Both the position numbers and the translations under genes were made by a program. Positions 27,025-36,341 of a DNA stretch of 64,000 nt are shown here, piece after piece. The stretch spans positions 3,076,001 to 3,140,000 of the forward strand of contig NZ_CP029425.2 in assembly GCF_002278135.3 (NCBI RefSeq). The letters are read 5' to 3'. The notes under the pieces are model-generated. The model did no database searches and was not told the DNA's origin. It was given only the letters and a program-made list of their open reading frames with translations. The DNA is from Bradyrhizobium ottawaense. Its GTDB lineage: Bacteria; Pseudomonadota; Alphaproteobacteria; Rhizobiales; Xanthobacteraceae. How positions within the stretch are numbered: position 1 is the first letter of the stretch; every line of letters starts with the position of its first letter.

Positions 27025-28494
27025 ATGAGCGAGACTTTCACAAGCGTGTCCCAGGAAGAAGCCGGCTTTCGCGACCGTGTGCGGCTGTCGTTCGATCTCG
27101 ACGCCGACATCTGCGTCATCGGTGCCGGGCTTGCCGGGCTCTCCATCGCGCTGGAGGCGGCCCGGCTCGGGGCCAGCGTCGCGGTGCTCGAAGGCCGTCA
27201 TATCGGCTGGAACGCCTCCGGCAACCAGCTCGGCACTGTGCTGCCGGGCTTTGCGCTGCCGCTCACCGACCTGATCGAGCGCATCGGCTTCGAGGACGCG
27301 CGTGAATTGTGGACGCTGTCCAAGGAGGGGGCCGAGTTCGTCCGCGCCAACGCCACGGAAGAGAACATGCCGGGGATCGCCCCGAGCAATGGCGTGCTGG
27401 AGGTCTCCAACGTCGACGCCGGCGACCGTCTGATCAGCCGGTTGCAGATGCTGAACGAGGATTTCGACACCGAGGTCGAAGGCTGGCAGGTCGATCGCGT
27501 CCGCGAGGTGCTCAGGACCGATCGCTATTTCCACGGCGTGTATTATCCCAAAGCGTTCCAGGTCGACGGCCGCAAATATGTGCACGGCCTTGCGGCGCTG
27601 GCGCGGCGGGCAGGCGCCCGCATCTTCGAGGACACGCCGGTCGTCAGCATCGATCATTCCGGCATCCGCAAACGCATCGTCACGCCGTCGGCGCGTATGC
27701 GCGCGACCCACATCGTGCTTGCCGGCAACATCCATCTCGGCGCGCCCTTGCGGCGCCTGTCGGAGACGCTGCTGCCGGTCTGGCGCTATGCCGGCATCAC
27801 CGCGCCGCTCGGCGAGCGCGTGCACGAGATCATCGCCTTCAAGGGAGCGGTGATGGATTCCGACGGTGTCGACCATTTCCGCATCGTCGACGGCGACCGG
27901 CTGATGTGGGAGAGCCCGGAGACCACCTGGGCCGCGCGTCCGCAGCGCTTTGCAGGCAGCGTCAGGCGGCGGATACGTACGATCTTTCCGGAGCTCGGCA
28001 ATGTCGAGGTCACTGATATGTTCGGTGGCGCCACCGGCCAGACCGTGCACGGCATGCCGCAGATCGGCCAGTTGCGCAAAGGCCTGTGGGTGGCGAGCGG
28101 GTTCGGCCGCCAGGGCATGAACACCTCCGCCATGGCCGGGCAGATGATCGCGCGCAGCATCCTGTGGGGGGATGAGCGCTGGAAGCTGTTCTCGCCGTTC
28201 GAGCTGGTCTGGGCGGGCGGCGCCACGGGGCGGGTCGCGGGCCAGCTGGTCGGGATCTGGGGCAGGGCGAGTTCCGCCGCCGCAGGCTCGCTCGCCCGCT
28301 ACCGCGAGCGTGCCAGGGTCAAGGACAGGGAGCGCGAGGCGCGGCTTGCCGAGGCCAACCGGGCCGCCGGCACTGGTCCGCGCCGCCCACCGTCCGGCGT
28401 CAGGCCGCGACCGGCCCCGCCGCCGAAACGCCCGGCCCGGGAGGCAGAGCAGGTTGTGGAACCGGCCTCGCATGATGGCGCCGTCTCCCAATAA
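27025..28494 (+). CDS. FAD-dependent oxidoreductase, DAO family
   Basis: The 489-residue product has an N-terminal Rossmann motif for FAD (ICVIGAGLAGLSIALEAARL), the GWNASGNQLGTVLPG segment of the DAO/PuuB group and MFGGATGQTVHGMPQIG near the C-terminal FAD contact. A Pro/Arg/Ala-rich tail of about 70 residues (from about 420) is longer than in most members. It probably oxidises an amino acid or amine (gamma-glutamylputrescine oxidase-like). The substrate cannot be read from context. Confidence 0.82.
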   Translation: MSETFTSVSQEEAGFRDRVRLSFDLDADICVIGAGLAGLSIALEAARLGASVAVLEGRHIGWNASGNQLGTVLPGFALPLTDLIERIGFEDARELWTLSKEGAEFVRANATEENMPGIAPSNGVLEVSNVDAGDRLISRLQMLNEDFDTEVEGWQVDRVREVLRTDRYFHGVYYPKAFQVDGRKYVHGLAALARRAGARIFEDTPVVSIDHSGIRKRIVTPSARMRATHIVLAGNIHLGAPLRRLSETLLPVWRYAGITAPLGERVHEIIAFKGAVMDSDGVDHFRIVDGDRLMWESPETTWAARPQRFAGSVRRRIRTIFPELGNVEVTDMFGGATGQTVHGMPQIGQLRKGLWVASGFGRQGMNTSAMAGQMIARSILWGDERWKLFSPFELVWAGGATGRVAGQLVGIWGRASSAAAGSLARYRERARVKDREREARLAEANRAAGTGPRRPPSGVRPRPAPPPKRPAREAEQVVEPASHDGAVSQ

Positions 28495-28581
28495 GTTGAG
28501 AGAAATTCCGCCCGGACGTGTAACTTCGGCCGACAGAAGCCCGTATCTCAGGGCGTGGATTGCCCGCGCACGGAGAATGAG

Positions 28582-29094
28582 ATGTTTGACCGCCGCATCC
28601 TGTTGACGACTGCCGCCGGCCTGTTCGGCCTTGGGGCCTTCCGCTGGCTGAGAGCAACGCCCGCCGAGGCTGGCGAGAAAGCCGCGGAAAAGTTCGAGAT
28701 CACGAAGACGGAGGCTGAATGGCGCGCCCAGCTCACGCCGCAGCAATATGAGATTCTGCGCAACCACGGCACCGAGCGGCCCGGCTCCAGTCCGCTCTTG
28801 AAGGAGCACCGCAAGGGGACCTTCGCCTGCGCCGGCTGCGACCTGCCGCTGTTCGCGTCCGAGACCAAGTTCGAGAGCGGTACGGGCTGGCCGAGCTTCT
28901 ACCAGCCGATCGAGGGCAATGTCGGCAAGACCGAAGACCGGGCCTACGGCATGGTTCGCACCGAGGTGCATTGCCGGCGCTGCGGCGGCCATCTCGGCCA
29001 CGTCTTCGACGACGGTCCGAAGCCGACGGGATTGCGCTATTGCATTGACGGTTTCGGGCTGGTTTTCCACCCCGCGGCGGCGTCAGCGACGTAG
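28582..29094 (+). CDS. msrB: Exported peptide methionine (R)-S-oxide reductase
   Basis: The 170-residue product has a signal peptide ([17 protein letters not shown], with paired Arg) and a complete MsrB domain. Two CxxC zinc motifs are present (CAGC and CRRC). [23 protein letters not shown] and the catalytic Cys in RYCIDG are also seen. It reduces methionine-R-sulfoxide in proteins, here in the periplasm. The ATG at 28582 gives the signal sequence directly. A terminator follows at 29274-29300. Confidence 0.92.
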   Translation: MFDRRILLTTAAGLFGLGAFRWLRATPAEAGEKAAEKFEITKTEAEWRAQLTPQQYEILRNHGTERPGSSPLLKEHRKGTFACAGCDLPLFASETKFESGTGWPSFYQPIEGNVGKTEDRAYGMVRTEVHCRRCGGHLGHVFDDGPKPTGLRYCIDGFGLVFHPAAASAT

Positions 29095-29143
29095 AGTTCA
29101 CCTTGTCATTCCGGGGCGGTCCGCAGGACCGCAGGACCGAACT

Positions 29144-29202
29144 ATGGTGCGCGCTTGCGCACCTGAGAATCTCGAGGTTCTCAGGTACGCAATTGCGCAC
29201 CA
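29144..29202. repeat. Nested palindromic repeat between msrB and flgE
   Basis: The inner arms ACCTGAGAA and TTCTCAGGT (29161-29186) are flanked by outer arms TGGTGCGC and GCGCACCA. It looks like a dispersed bradyrhizobial palindrome and lies in the 317-bp msrB-flgE gap. Confidence 0.75.
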
Positions 29203-29273
29203 GAATTCGATGCTGACGCTCGCTCCGGAACGACAATTTCTCCCGGCAATTGTTGCCGGTCCCGGCAAATGTG

Positions 29274-29300
29274 CCCCGGTCATCAGGCCGGGGCTTTTTT
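29274..29300 (+). terminator. Rho-independent terminator before flgE
   Basis: CCCCGG pairs with CCGGGG across 8 bases and is followed by C and six T residues. It ends the msrB transcript before the flgE promoter. Confidence 0.8.
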
Positions 29301-29332
29301 GTTAAGTCATTGATTTTCTGAAGATACCCGCA

Positions 29333-29349
29333 TTGGCATAGCCCTTGCG
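29333..29349 (+). promoter_or_regulatory. Sigma-54-type promoter of flgE
   Basis: TTGGCATAGCCCTTGC has the invariant GG (29335-29336) and GC (29347-29348) ten bases apart. It lies about 63 bases before flgE. Caulobacter flgE is also sigma-54 dependent. Confidence 0.75.
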
Positions 29350-29411
29350 ACTGTCTCCTTCGACTGCGGCCATGTCGACCCGCCGCCGAGATCGGATTTG
29401 GAGACAAAGTT

Positions 29412-31667
29412 ATGGGTATCTTCGATGCAATGAACACCTCGGTGGGTGGCCTGCAGGCGCAGTCCTACGCGCTGCAGAACATCTCCGGCAACATCGCGAA
29501 CTCATCCACCACCGGTTACAAGGGCATCGGCACCAGCTTCGTCGATCTCATCCCCGACTCCTCGGTCCCGAGCAAGCAGGTCGCGGGCGGCGTGACGGCC
29601 AACGCCAAGGCCACCATCACCACGCAGGGCACGATCTCGGGCTCCACCGTCGCCACCAACATGGCGATCACCGGCGACGGCTTCTTCTCGATCCAGAAGG
29701 CGAGCGGCGTCGTCGACAACGTGCCGGTCTTCACCGGCGTCACCTATTACACGCGGCGCGGCGACTTCCAGCTCAATGCCAACGGCAATCTGGTCAACGG
29801 CGCCGGTTATTACCTGATGGGCGTCACGGTCGATCCGAAGACCGGTAACCCGACCGGCAGCGTGGCAAACGTGCTGCAATTCCAGAACAACTTCATTCCG
29901 GCGCAGGCGACCACCTCGATCCAGTACGCTGCGAACCTGCCGACCCAGCCGAACACGGTGGCGAAAACGACCGCGTCGAGCGGCACGCTGCTGGCGGCCG
30001 GCGGGCTGAACCCGTCCGATTTCGCAGCCAACCCGCTGCCGGTCGGCACACCTCCCGCGCCCTATGCCAACGCATTGGTGTCCGGCGCGGCTGCAACCGG
30101 CAACGTCCGTTCGGCCTACTCGTCGACGACGGGCACGGGCACGGTCGCACTCCAGAACAATTCGTCGGCGGTGGCCTCGACCACCACATCGCTCGATAAC
30201 GCGGTCGGCACGCATCTCGCCTCCAGCATCCTCACCGCCTTGAGCGGCCAGACGCTGACCATCAATGGCAACACCATCACGTTCAACGGCGGCACGACGG
30301 TCTCGACCGTCGGCAACAACACCACGATCGGTCTCGGCGCGGGCACCACGGCGACGGTCGCGGACATCCTGAACGGGATCCAGACTGCGGGCGGCGCCGG
30401 CGTCACGGCCTCGCTCTCCGCCAGCGGCAACATCGTGATCTCCAGCGGCACCGGCACCGACGTGGCGGTCGGCAGCGGTACGGCCGCCACCGCGCTCGGC
30501 ATCAGCAGCGTAACCCGCGGCGGCAACGTGCTGTCCTCGCCCGCGATCTCGGGTGCAACGGTGCTGAGCGGCAGCGCGACCGCCGGTGGCGCCCAGGTGC
30601 TCTCGTCCGGCTTCGCCGCCGGCGATACCATCACCGTCAACGGCCAGACACTGACTTTCGTCTCGCCGCCTACGGTTCCCAGCGCCGCTCAGATCCTCAC
30701 CACCGACAATGTCACGACTCTGCTCGGCAAGATCGACGCGCTCTCCGGCGCCTCGGGATCGTCGGTCAGCAGCGGCGGCGTCATCACGCTGAACACCGGC
30801 ACCGTCTCCAACCTCTCGGTGTCCAGCTCCAACAGCGCTGCCTTCTCGGCGCTCGGCTTCACCTCGACCATCACCAAGAACCGCGACGGCGGCGGCACCG
30901 CCGGCACCGGTGGCGTGATCGGCAACGACATCGCGACCTTCACCAAGGAATCGATCAGCGGCGGCGCGGTGACCGCCTACAACGCCGCCGGCACGCCGGT
31001 GAACCTGCAATTGCGTTGGGCCAAGACCGACAGCGCCTCGCTGGGCGCGGGTCATTCGGATAGCTGGAACCTGTTCTACCAGACCGATCCGAACGCCACC
31101 GGCACGACCGTCGGCTGGGTCAATACCGGCCAGACGTTCACCTTTGCCAGCGACGGCTCGCTGACCTCGCCGAGCGGCTCGGGCATCACCATCAACAATG
31201 TCAGCGTCAGCGGCCAGTCGCTCGGCTCGGTCGCCTTCAACATCTCCTCAGGCGGACTGACGCAATATGCCAGCACCAGCGGCGCGGTGACCATCAACAC
31301 CATCACGCAGAATGGCTATGCCGCCGGTCAGCTTCGCTCGGTCGCCGTCAACAACAACGGCATCGTGGTCGGCACCTTCTCCAACGGCCAGAACCTCAAC
31401 CTCGCTCAGGTTCAGCTGTCGCACTTCAACGGCACCAATTATCTGAAGGCGATGGACGGCGGTGCCTATGCCGCGACCGAGCAGTCGGGTGACGCGATCG
31501 ACGGCGCTTCGGGCACCATCAGCGGCTCGTCGCTGGAGGGATCCAACACCGACATCGCCGACGAATTCACCAAGCTGATCGTGACCCAGCAGGCCTATTC
31601 GGCCAACACCAAGGTGATCACGACTGCGAATTCGATGGTGCAGGACCTCTTGAACGTGTTGCGCTGA
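29412..31667 (+). CDS. flgE: Flagellar hook protein FlgE (long form)
   Basis: The 751-residue product begins with the rod/hook motif MGIFDAMNTSVGGLQAQSYALQNISGNIANSSTTGYKG and ends with IADEFTKLIVTQQAYSANTKVI, the FlgE/F/G helical termini. FlgE of model enterics is about 400 residues. The extra length is a Thr/Ser/Gly-rich central part with two copies of a GDTITVNGQTLTF-type module at about 270-370 and 390-490, also found in FlgL and the flagellins here. It forms the hook outside the cell. It is the first gene of flgE-flgK-flgL, with a sigma-54-type promoter. Confidence 0.92.
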   Translation: MGIFDAMNTSVGGLQAQSYALQNISGNIANSSTTGYKGIGTSFVDLIPDSSVPSKQVAGGVTANAKATITTQGTISGSTVATNMAITGDGFFSIQKASGVVDNVPVFTGVTYYTRRGDFQLNANGNLVNGAGYYLMGVTVDPKTGNPTGSVANVLQFQNNFIPAQATTSIQYAANLPTQPNTVAKTTASSGTLLAAGGLNPSDFAANPLPVGTPPAPYANALVSGAAATGNVRSAYSSTTGTGTVALQNNSSAVASTTTSLDNAVGTHLASSILTALSGQTLTINGNTITFNGGTTVSTVGNNTTIGLGAGTTATVADILNGIQTAGGAGVTASLSASGNIVISSGTGTDVAVGSGTAATALGISSVTRGGNVLSSPAISGATVLSGSATAGGAQVLSSGFAAGDTITVNGQTLTFVSPPTVPSAAQILTTDNVTTLLGKIDALSGASGSSVSSGGVITLNTGTVSNLSVSSSNSAAFSALGFTSTITKNRDGGGTAGTGGVIGNDIATFTKESISGGAVTAYNAAGTPVNLQLRWAKTDSASLGAGHSDSWNLFYQTDPNATGTTVGWVNTGQTFTFASDGSLTSPSGSGITINNVSVSGQSLGSVAFNISSGGLTQYASTSGAVTINTITQNGYAAGQLRSVAVNNNGIVVGTFSNGQNLNLAQVQLSHFNGTNYLKAMDGGAYAATEQSGDAIDGASGTISGSSLEGSNTDIADEFTKLIVTQQAYSANTKVITTANSMVQDLLNVLR

Positions 31668-31701
31668 TCGGCGCGTAACGTAACCAAAGGCGGCAAGTAA
31701 C

Positions 31702-33585
31702 ATGGGTTTGAGTTCAGCCCTCGCCAGTGCGATGAGCGGTCTGCGTGCCAACCAGGCCGCGCTCTCGATCGTTTCCTCGAACGTCGCCAATGCGCAGACG
31801 CCGGGTTACGTCGTCCAGACCCCGAACCAGATCGAGGTCACCACCGGCGATTTCGGCTCGACGGCGATGACGACCGGCGTCAGCCGAGAGCTCGACACCT
31901 ATGTGCTGAACCAGCTGCGCACCGAGACCGGCGGCAGCGGCTACGCCGATCAGATGGCCAACATCCTGAAGCAGCTTCAGAATGTCTATGGCACGCCGGG
32001 CAACAGCGGCACGCTCGAAACCGCGCTGAACAAGTTCACCACGGCGCTGCAGGCGCTGTCGACCAGCTCGGGCGCCTCATCGGCGCAAACCGTGGCGCTC
32101 GGTGCGGCGCAGGCGCTGGCCACGCAGCTCAACGTCACCACCAAGGGCATCCAGTCGCTGCGCTCCAATGTCGAGCAGGATCTCGGCAACTCGGCGCAAG
32201 CGGCCAACGTCGCCATGCAGCAGATCGCCGACATCAACACCAAGCTGCAGGGCCTGTCGGCCAACGATCCCTCGGCCGCGACGCTGATGGACCAGCGCGA
32301 CCAGGCCATCAACACGCTGTCGAAATATGTCGACGTCCGCGTCACCACCGACGGTTCGAACCAGGCCAACATCTACACCACGACGGGCATCCAGCTCGTC
32401 GGCGCCGGGCTCGCCTCGCAATTCACCTTTGCTTCCGCCGGCGCGCTGTCGGCGACCTCGCTCTACAACATCGATCCGGCCAAGTCCGGCGTCGGCGCGC
32501 TCAACATCGTGCTGCCGAACGGCTCGAAGGTCGACGTGGTCGCCAACAACGTGGTCTCCTCGGGCCAGATCGCAGCCGATCTGAAGCTGCGCGACGAGAC
32601 GCTGGTGCAGGCGCAGAACCAGATCGACCAGCTCGCTGCCACGATGTCGAGCGCGCTGTCGGACAAGACCACCGCCGGCACCACGGTGTCGGGCCCGCCG
32701 GCCGGCTTCGACATCGACCTTGCCGGGGCGCTGCCGGGCAACACCGCCACCTTCACCTACACCGACACGGCGACCAACACGAAGCGCCAGGTCACCCTCG
32801 TCAACGTCACCGATCCGGCGGCGCTGCCGCTGCAGAACGCCACCAACGCCAATCCGATGCAGATCGGCGTGAACTTCTCCGGCGGCATGGGCGCGATCGC
32901 TTCGGCGCTCAACACGGCGCTCCCCACCTCGCATTTGACGTTCTCCGCCGCGCTGCCGCCGGCGAGCGCCACGACGCTGCGGATCACGGACGACAACAGC
33001 GGCCTTGCCAAGGTCAATTCGTCCTCGATCACCAAGACGATCTCGTCGCTGACCTCGGGCAATCCACAACTGCCGCTGTTCACCGACGGCGGACAGGCGC
33101 TCTACACCGGCGCGATCACCGCCTCGGGCTCGCAGATGACCGGCCTTGCCGGACGCATCGCCGTGAACACGCAGCTGGTCAACGACCCGACCAGGATGTC
33201 GGTGTACAACACCTCGCCGGTGACGCCTTCGGGTGACACCGCGCGTTCGGACTATCTCTACTCGCAGCTCACCTCGGCGGTGTTCTCCTATTCGCCAACG
33301 AGCGGTCTCGGCTCGGCGAGCCAGCCCTTCACCGGCAGCGTTTCGAATTATCTGCAGCAGTTCCTGAGCGTCCAGGCCAATTCCGCGACCCAGGCCACCC
33401 AGCTCCAGCAGGGCCAGAGCGTCGTGGTCTCGACGCTCCAGGCCAAGTTCGATTCGACCTCCAAGGTCAATCTGGACTCGGAGATGTCGAACCTGATCCA
33501 GCTGCAGAATGCCTATGCCGCCAACGCCCACGTCATGTCGGTGGTGCAGAGCATGATGAATACGTTGCTCCAGGCTCAAGTGTAA
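31702..33585 (+). CDS. flgK: Hook-filament junction protein FlgK (HAP1)
   Basis: The 627-residue product begins MGLSSALASAMSGLRANQAALSIVSSNVANAQTPGYV and ends with SNLIQLQNAYAANAHVMSVVQSMMNTLLQAQV, the paired terminal helices of HAP1. The DQRDQAINTLSKYVDVRV segment is typical. It caps the hook and joins it to the FlgL layer. The start lies 34 bases after flgE with GGCGGCAAG as a weak ribosome site, so it is probably in one transcript with flgE. Confidence 0.92.
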   Translation: MGLSSALASAMSGLRANQAALSIVSSNVANAQTPGYVVQTPNQIEVTTGDFGSTAMTTGVSRELDTYVLNQLRTETGGSGYADQMANILKQLQNVYGTPGNSGTLETALNKFTTALQALSTSSGASSAQTVALGAAQALATQLNVTTKGIQSLRSNVEQDLGNSAQAANVAMQQIADINTKLQGLSANDPSAATLMDQRDQAINTLSKYVDVRVTTDGSNQANIYTTTGIQLVGAGLASQFTFASAGALSATSLYNIDPAKSGVGALNIVLPNGSKVDVVANNVVSSGQIAADLKLRDETLVQAQNQIDQLAATMSSALSDKTTAGTTVSGPPAGFDIDLAGALPGNTATFTYTDTATNTKRQVTLVNVTDPAALPLQNATNANPMQIGVNFSGGMGAIASALNTALPTSHLTFSAALPPASATTLRITDDNSGLAKVNSSSITKTISSLTSGNPQLPLFTDGGQALYTGAITASGSQMTGLAGRIAVNTQLVNDPTRMSVYNTSPVTPSGDTARSDYLYSQLTSAVFSYSPTSGLGSASQPFTGSVSNYLQQFLSVQANSATQATQLQQGQSVVVSTLQAKFDSTSKVNLDSEMSNLIQLQNAYAANAHVMSVVQSMMNTLLQAQV

Positions 33586-33606
33586 CAAGTAACAGGGCTC
33601 TGAAAC

Positions 33607-35487
33607 ATGTCGATCAGCAGCATCAACTACTCTTCGTCGATTCTCGGCTCGCAGATCCGCAACATCAATCAGCAGCTCACCGACCTGTCGACGCAGCTCT
33701 CGACCGGCAAGCTGTCGCAGAACTATTCCGGGATGGGCACCAACGAGGGCTTTGCGATCGCCGGGCGCGCGCAGCTCTCCAACATCGCCGCCTATACCGA
33801 CACGATCACCAACGTCAATGTCAGCATCAACCTCGCCAACACCGCGCTGCAGTCGCTGACCAAGATCCGCAGCACGGTGCAGACGGGCGCGGCCAACACC
33901 GCGCAGGATCTCAACGTCAACGGCCAGACCATCGCGCAGAACACCGCCGCCGCCCAGTTCGGCTCGATGGTCGGCGTGCTCAACACGCAGACGGGCAACC
34001 GCTATCTGTTCTCGGGGACCGCCGTCAGCACGCAGTCGGTCGCGGATGCCGGCGACATCATCAACGGCACCACGACGCAGGCGGGGTTCAAGACCGTGAT
34101 GGCGGAGCGCCAGGCCGCCGACCTCGGCGACGGGATGGGTCGTCTGGTGCAGTCGACGCTGCCGTCGGGCGCGATACAGGTGTCCGAGGACGTTGCCGGT
34201 TCGCCGTTCGGTCTGAAGGTCTCGGCGGTCTCCTCGACACTGACGGGCGCCACCATCACCGGTCCGAGCGGCTCGCCGGTGTCGTTCTCGGTCAATCTCA
34301 ACGGCGTCAATCCGAACAACGGCGACAAGCTCAGCGTTCAGTTCACCTTGCCGGACGGCTCGACCGAGCAGATCGACCTGACCGCCTCGACGGCTACGCC
34401 GACCCCGGTGGGCAGCTTCGCGATCGACGCAAGCACCCCCGTCAACCCGGCCAACACCGCGACGAATCTCAACACGGCGCTGAACACCGCGATCAAGAAG
34501 CTCGCGGGCACCTCGCTGGTGGCGGCATCCGCGGTCACGGCGGGCGACAATTTCTTCAACACCGCCAGCTCTGCGATCGGCACGCCCAAGACCAGCCAGG
34601 CGGGCCCACTCGTACCGATCAGCGGAGCGACAGCGCTGTCCGGTGCGAGCCCCACGGACTCGATCTCGCCGGGTTTCGTCGCCGGCGACACCATCACCGT
34701 CAACGGCACCACGCTGACCTTCGTGGCCTCGGGCGCGACCGGCAATCAGCTCAACGTCGGCGACAGCGTCCAGACGCTGATGGGCAAGATCGACGCGATC
34801 ACGGGGACGTCGAAGCCGTCGACAATCCATGGCGGTTCGATCACGATCAACACGGACGATGCGGCGAGCCTGAACATCACGAGCTCGAATACCGGCGCGC
34901 TCGGTTCGCTCGGTTTCAGCGCGACGCCGGTGACCGCGACGCAGCCGCCGCTGCGCGTCGGCTCCTCGCCCGCGAGCTCGGCGACGACGCTGGTCAACGG
35001 CTCGGCCAACACCGTGAAGTGGTACACCGGCAATGACGGGCCCGGCCCGGCGCGCTCCACCGCGATGGCGCGGGTCGACGATTCCGTCACGGTGCAGTAC
35101 GGCGCCCAGGCGAACGAGGACGCGATCCGCCGGCAGCTGCAGGCAATCGCGGTGTTCGGGACCTTCTCGACCTCGCCGACCGGGCAGTATTCGGGCGGGC
35201 AGGTCGCCGCGCTGAGCCTGCGCACCACCCAGGCGCTGACCCAGCAGCCCGGCCAGCAGCGCATCGAGGACATCCAGACCGACATCGCGATGGCCCAGAA
35301 CACGATGAAGGACGCGAGCACGCGCCAGACCCAGGCCAAGGCGCAGCTCCAGACCATCATCGACCAGGCGGAATCGGCCTCGCCGGACGAGGTCGCGAGC
35401 CAGCTGCTGGCGCTGCAGAACGCGCTCCAGGCGTCCTACCAGGTGACCTCGAACCTCGCGCAGCTGTCGCTCGTCAAGTTCCTGTAA
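33607..35487 (+). CDS. flgL: Hook-filament junction protein FlgL (HAP3), enlarged
   Basis: The 626-residue product has an N-terminal coiled flagellin-like region (NINQQLTDLSTQLSTGKLSQNYSGMG) and a C-terminal region (LQNALQASYQVTSNLAQLSLVKFL) that identify FlgL. Enteric FlgL is about 320 residues. Here the middle is roughly doubled by a Thr/Ser/Gly-rich insertion that contains the module GDTITVNGTTLTF, then LMGKIDAITG and LNITSSNTGALGSLGF. It starts 21 bases after flgK. After it comes a CtrA-type site and the four-gene operon. Confidence 0.9.
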   Translation: MSISSINYSSSILGSQIRNINQQLTDLSTQLSTGKLSQNYSGMGTNEGFAIAGRAQLSNIAAYTDTITNVNVSINLANTALQSLTKIRSTVQTGAANTAQDLNVNGQTIAQNTAAAQFGSMVGVLNTQTGNRYLFSGTAVSTQSVADAGDIINGTTTQAGFKTVMAERQAADLGDGMGRLVQSTLPSGAIQVSEDVAGSPFGLKVSAVSSTLTGATITGPSGSPVSFSVNLNGVNPNNGDKLSVQFTLPDGSTEQIDLTASTATPTPVGSFAIDASTPVNPANTATNLNTALNTAIKKLAGTSLVAASAVTAGDNFFNTASSAIGTPKTSQAGPLVPISGATALSGASPTDSISPGFVAGDTITVNGTTLTFVASGATGNQLNVGDSVQTLMGKIDAITGTSKPSTIHGGSITINTDDAASLNITSSNTGALGSLGFSATPVTATQPPLRVGSSPASSATTLVNGSANTVKWYTGNDGPGPARSTAMARVDDSVTVQYGAQANEDAIRRQLQAIAVFGTFSTSPTGQYSGGQVAALSLRTTQALTQQPGQQRIEDIQTDIAMAQNTMKDASTRQTQAKAQLQTIIDQAESASPDEVASQLLALQNALQASYQVTSNLAQLSLVKFL

Positions 35488-35494
35488 GGATGCG

Positions 35495-35513
35495 TTAAGG
35501 CGCCGTTAACCAT
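35495..35513. promoter_or_regulatory. CtrA-type binding site before the four-gene operon
   Basis: TTAA-N7-TTAAC (35495-35510), with the 8-mer TTAACCAT at 35506-35513, is a full match to the CtrA consensus. It lies between flgL and the glycosyltransferase-like gene, about 50 bases before its start. Confidence 0.75.
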
Positions 35514-35558
35514 GCCTCTTTACCTCTTGGTGAGGATTGGAGCGGGGCGGAGCTGCCG

Positions 35559-36341
35559 ATGTCGGACAGGATGCAATTGGTAGTGGCAACGCCGTGCTTC
35601 GGCGGGCAGGTGTCGAGCATCTATGCGAGCTCGATCTTCGCGCTGCAGCGGGCCGTGCACGGCATGTCCAATCTCGAGCTCAAGGTGCTGCTGCGCGACG
35701 GCGATGCGCTGATCACCCGCGCGCGGGCCAATCTGGTCGCGATGTTCCTGGACGATCCCAGGGCGACGCATTTCCTGTTCATCGATGCCGATATCGGCTT
35801 CAAGCCGGAGCAGGTGTTCAGGCTGATCGAATGCGGCGCGGACGTCGTCGCCGGCTGCTATCCGATCAAGCGGGTCAATTGGGATAAGGCAAAGCGTGCG
35901 ATTGACGCCGGCCGCACCGACGTGCCGGCCGCCTCGCTCGATTACGTGCTCGAGATCGAGGACCCCGATCGCATCGTCGTGGTCAACGGCTTCACCCGGG
36001 TGCGTTATGCGGGCACCGGCTTCCTGATGATCCGGCGCCAGGCGCTGGAGGCGATGTGCCGCCATCCGGACTATGCGGCCTTGCAGTTCTTCCGCGAGCA
36101 TTCGCACGATACGCTGGCGGCGAGCCAGAACCGTTTCGCGCTGTTCGAATGCATGATCGATCCGGCGACCGGCACGTATCTTTCCGAGGACTTCGCCTTC
36201 TGCAAGCGCTGGACCGATATCGGCGGCGAGATCTGGGCCGATATCCAGAGCTCGCTCGATCACGTCGGGCCGTCGGTATTCCACGGCGACATCGCCTCGC
36301 AATTCGCGCCGGCGCCCGCGGCGGCGGCCGATGCGGCGTGA
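35559..36341 (+). CDS. Glycosyltransferase-like protein (GT-A fold, DxD motif)
   Basis: The 260-residue soluble product has a nucleotide-sugar transferase pattern: LVVATPCFGGQ at the N terminus, SNLELKVLLRDGDALITRAR, the metal-binding FLFIDADIGF and later YAGTGFLMIRR and YLSEDFAFCKRW, resembling the acceptor-site Glu/Asp region. No membrane anchor is seen. It is the first gene of a tightly packed operon inside the flagellar locus. The acceptor may be flagellin or a small molecule. I cannot tell which. The start at 35559 is taken with GGAGCGGGGCGGAG upstream. Confidence 0.7.
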   Translation: MSDRMQLVVATPCFGGQVSSIYASSIFALQRAVHGMSNLELKVLLRDGDALITRARANLVAMFLDDPRATHFLFIDADIGFKPEQVFRLIECGADVVAGCYPIKRVNWDKAKRAIDAGRTDVPAASLDYVLEIEDPDRIVVVNGFTRVRYAGTGFLMIRRQALEAMCRHPDYAALQFFREHSHDTLAASQNRFALFECMIDPATGTYLSEDFAFCKRWTDIGGEIWADIQSSLDHVGPSVFHGDIASQFAPAPAAAADAA

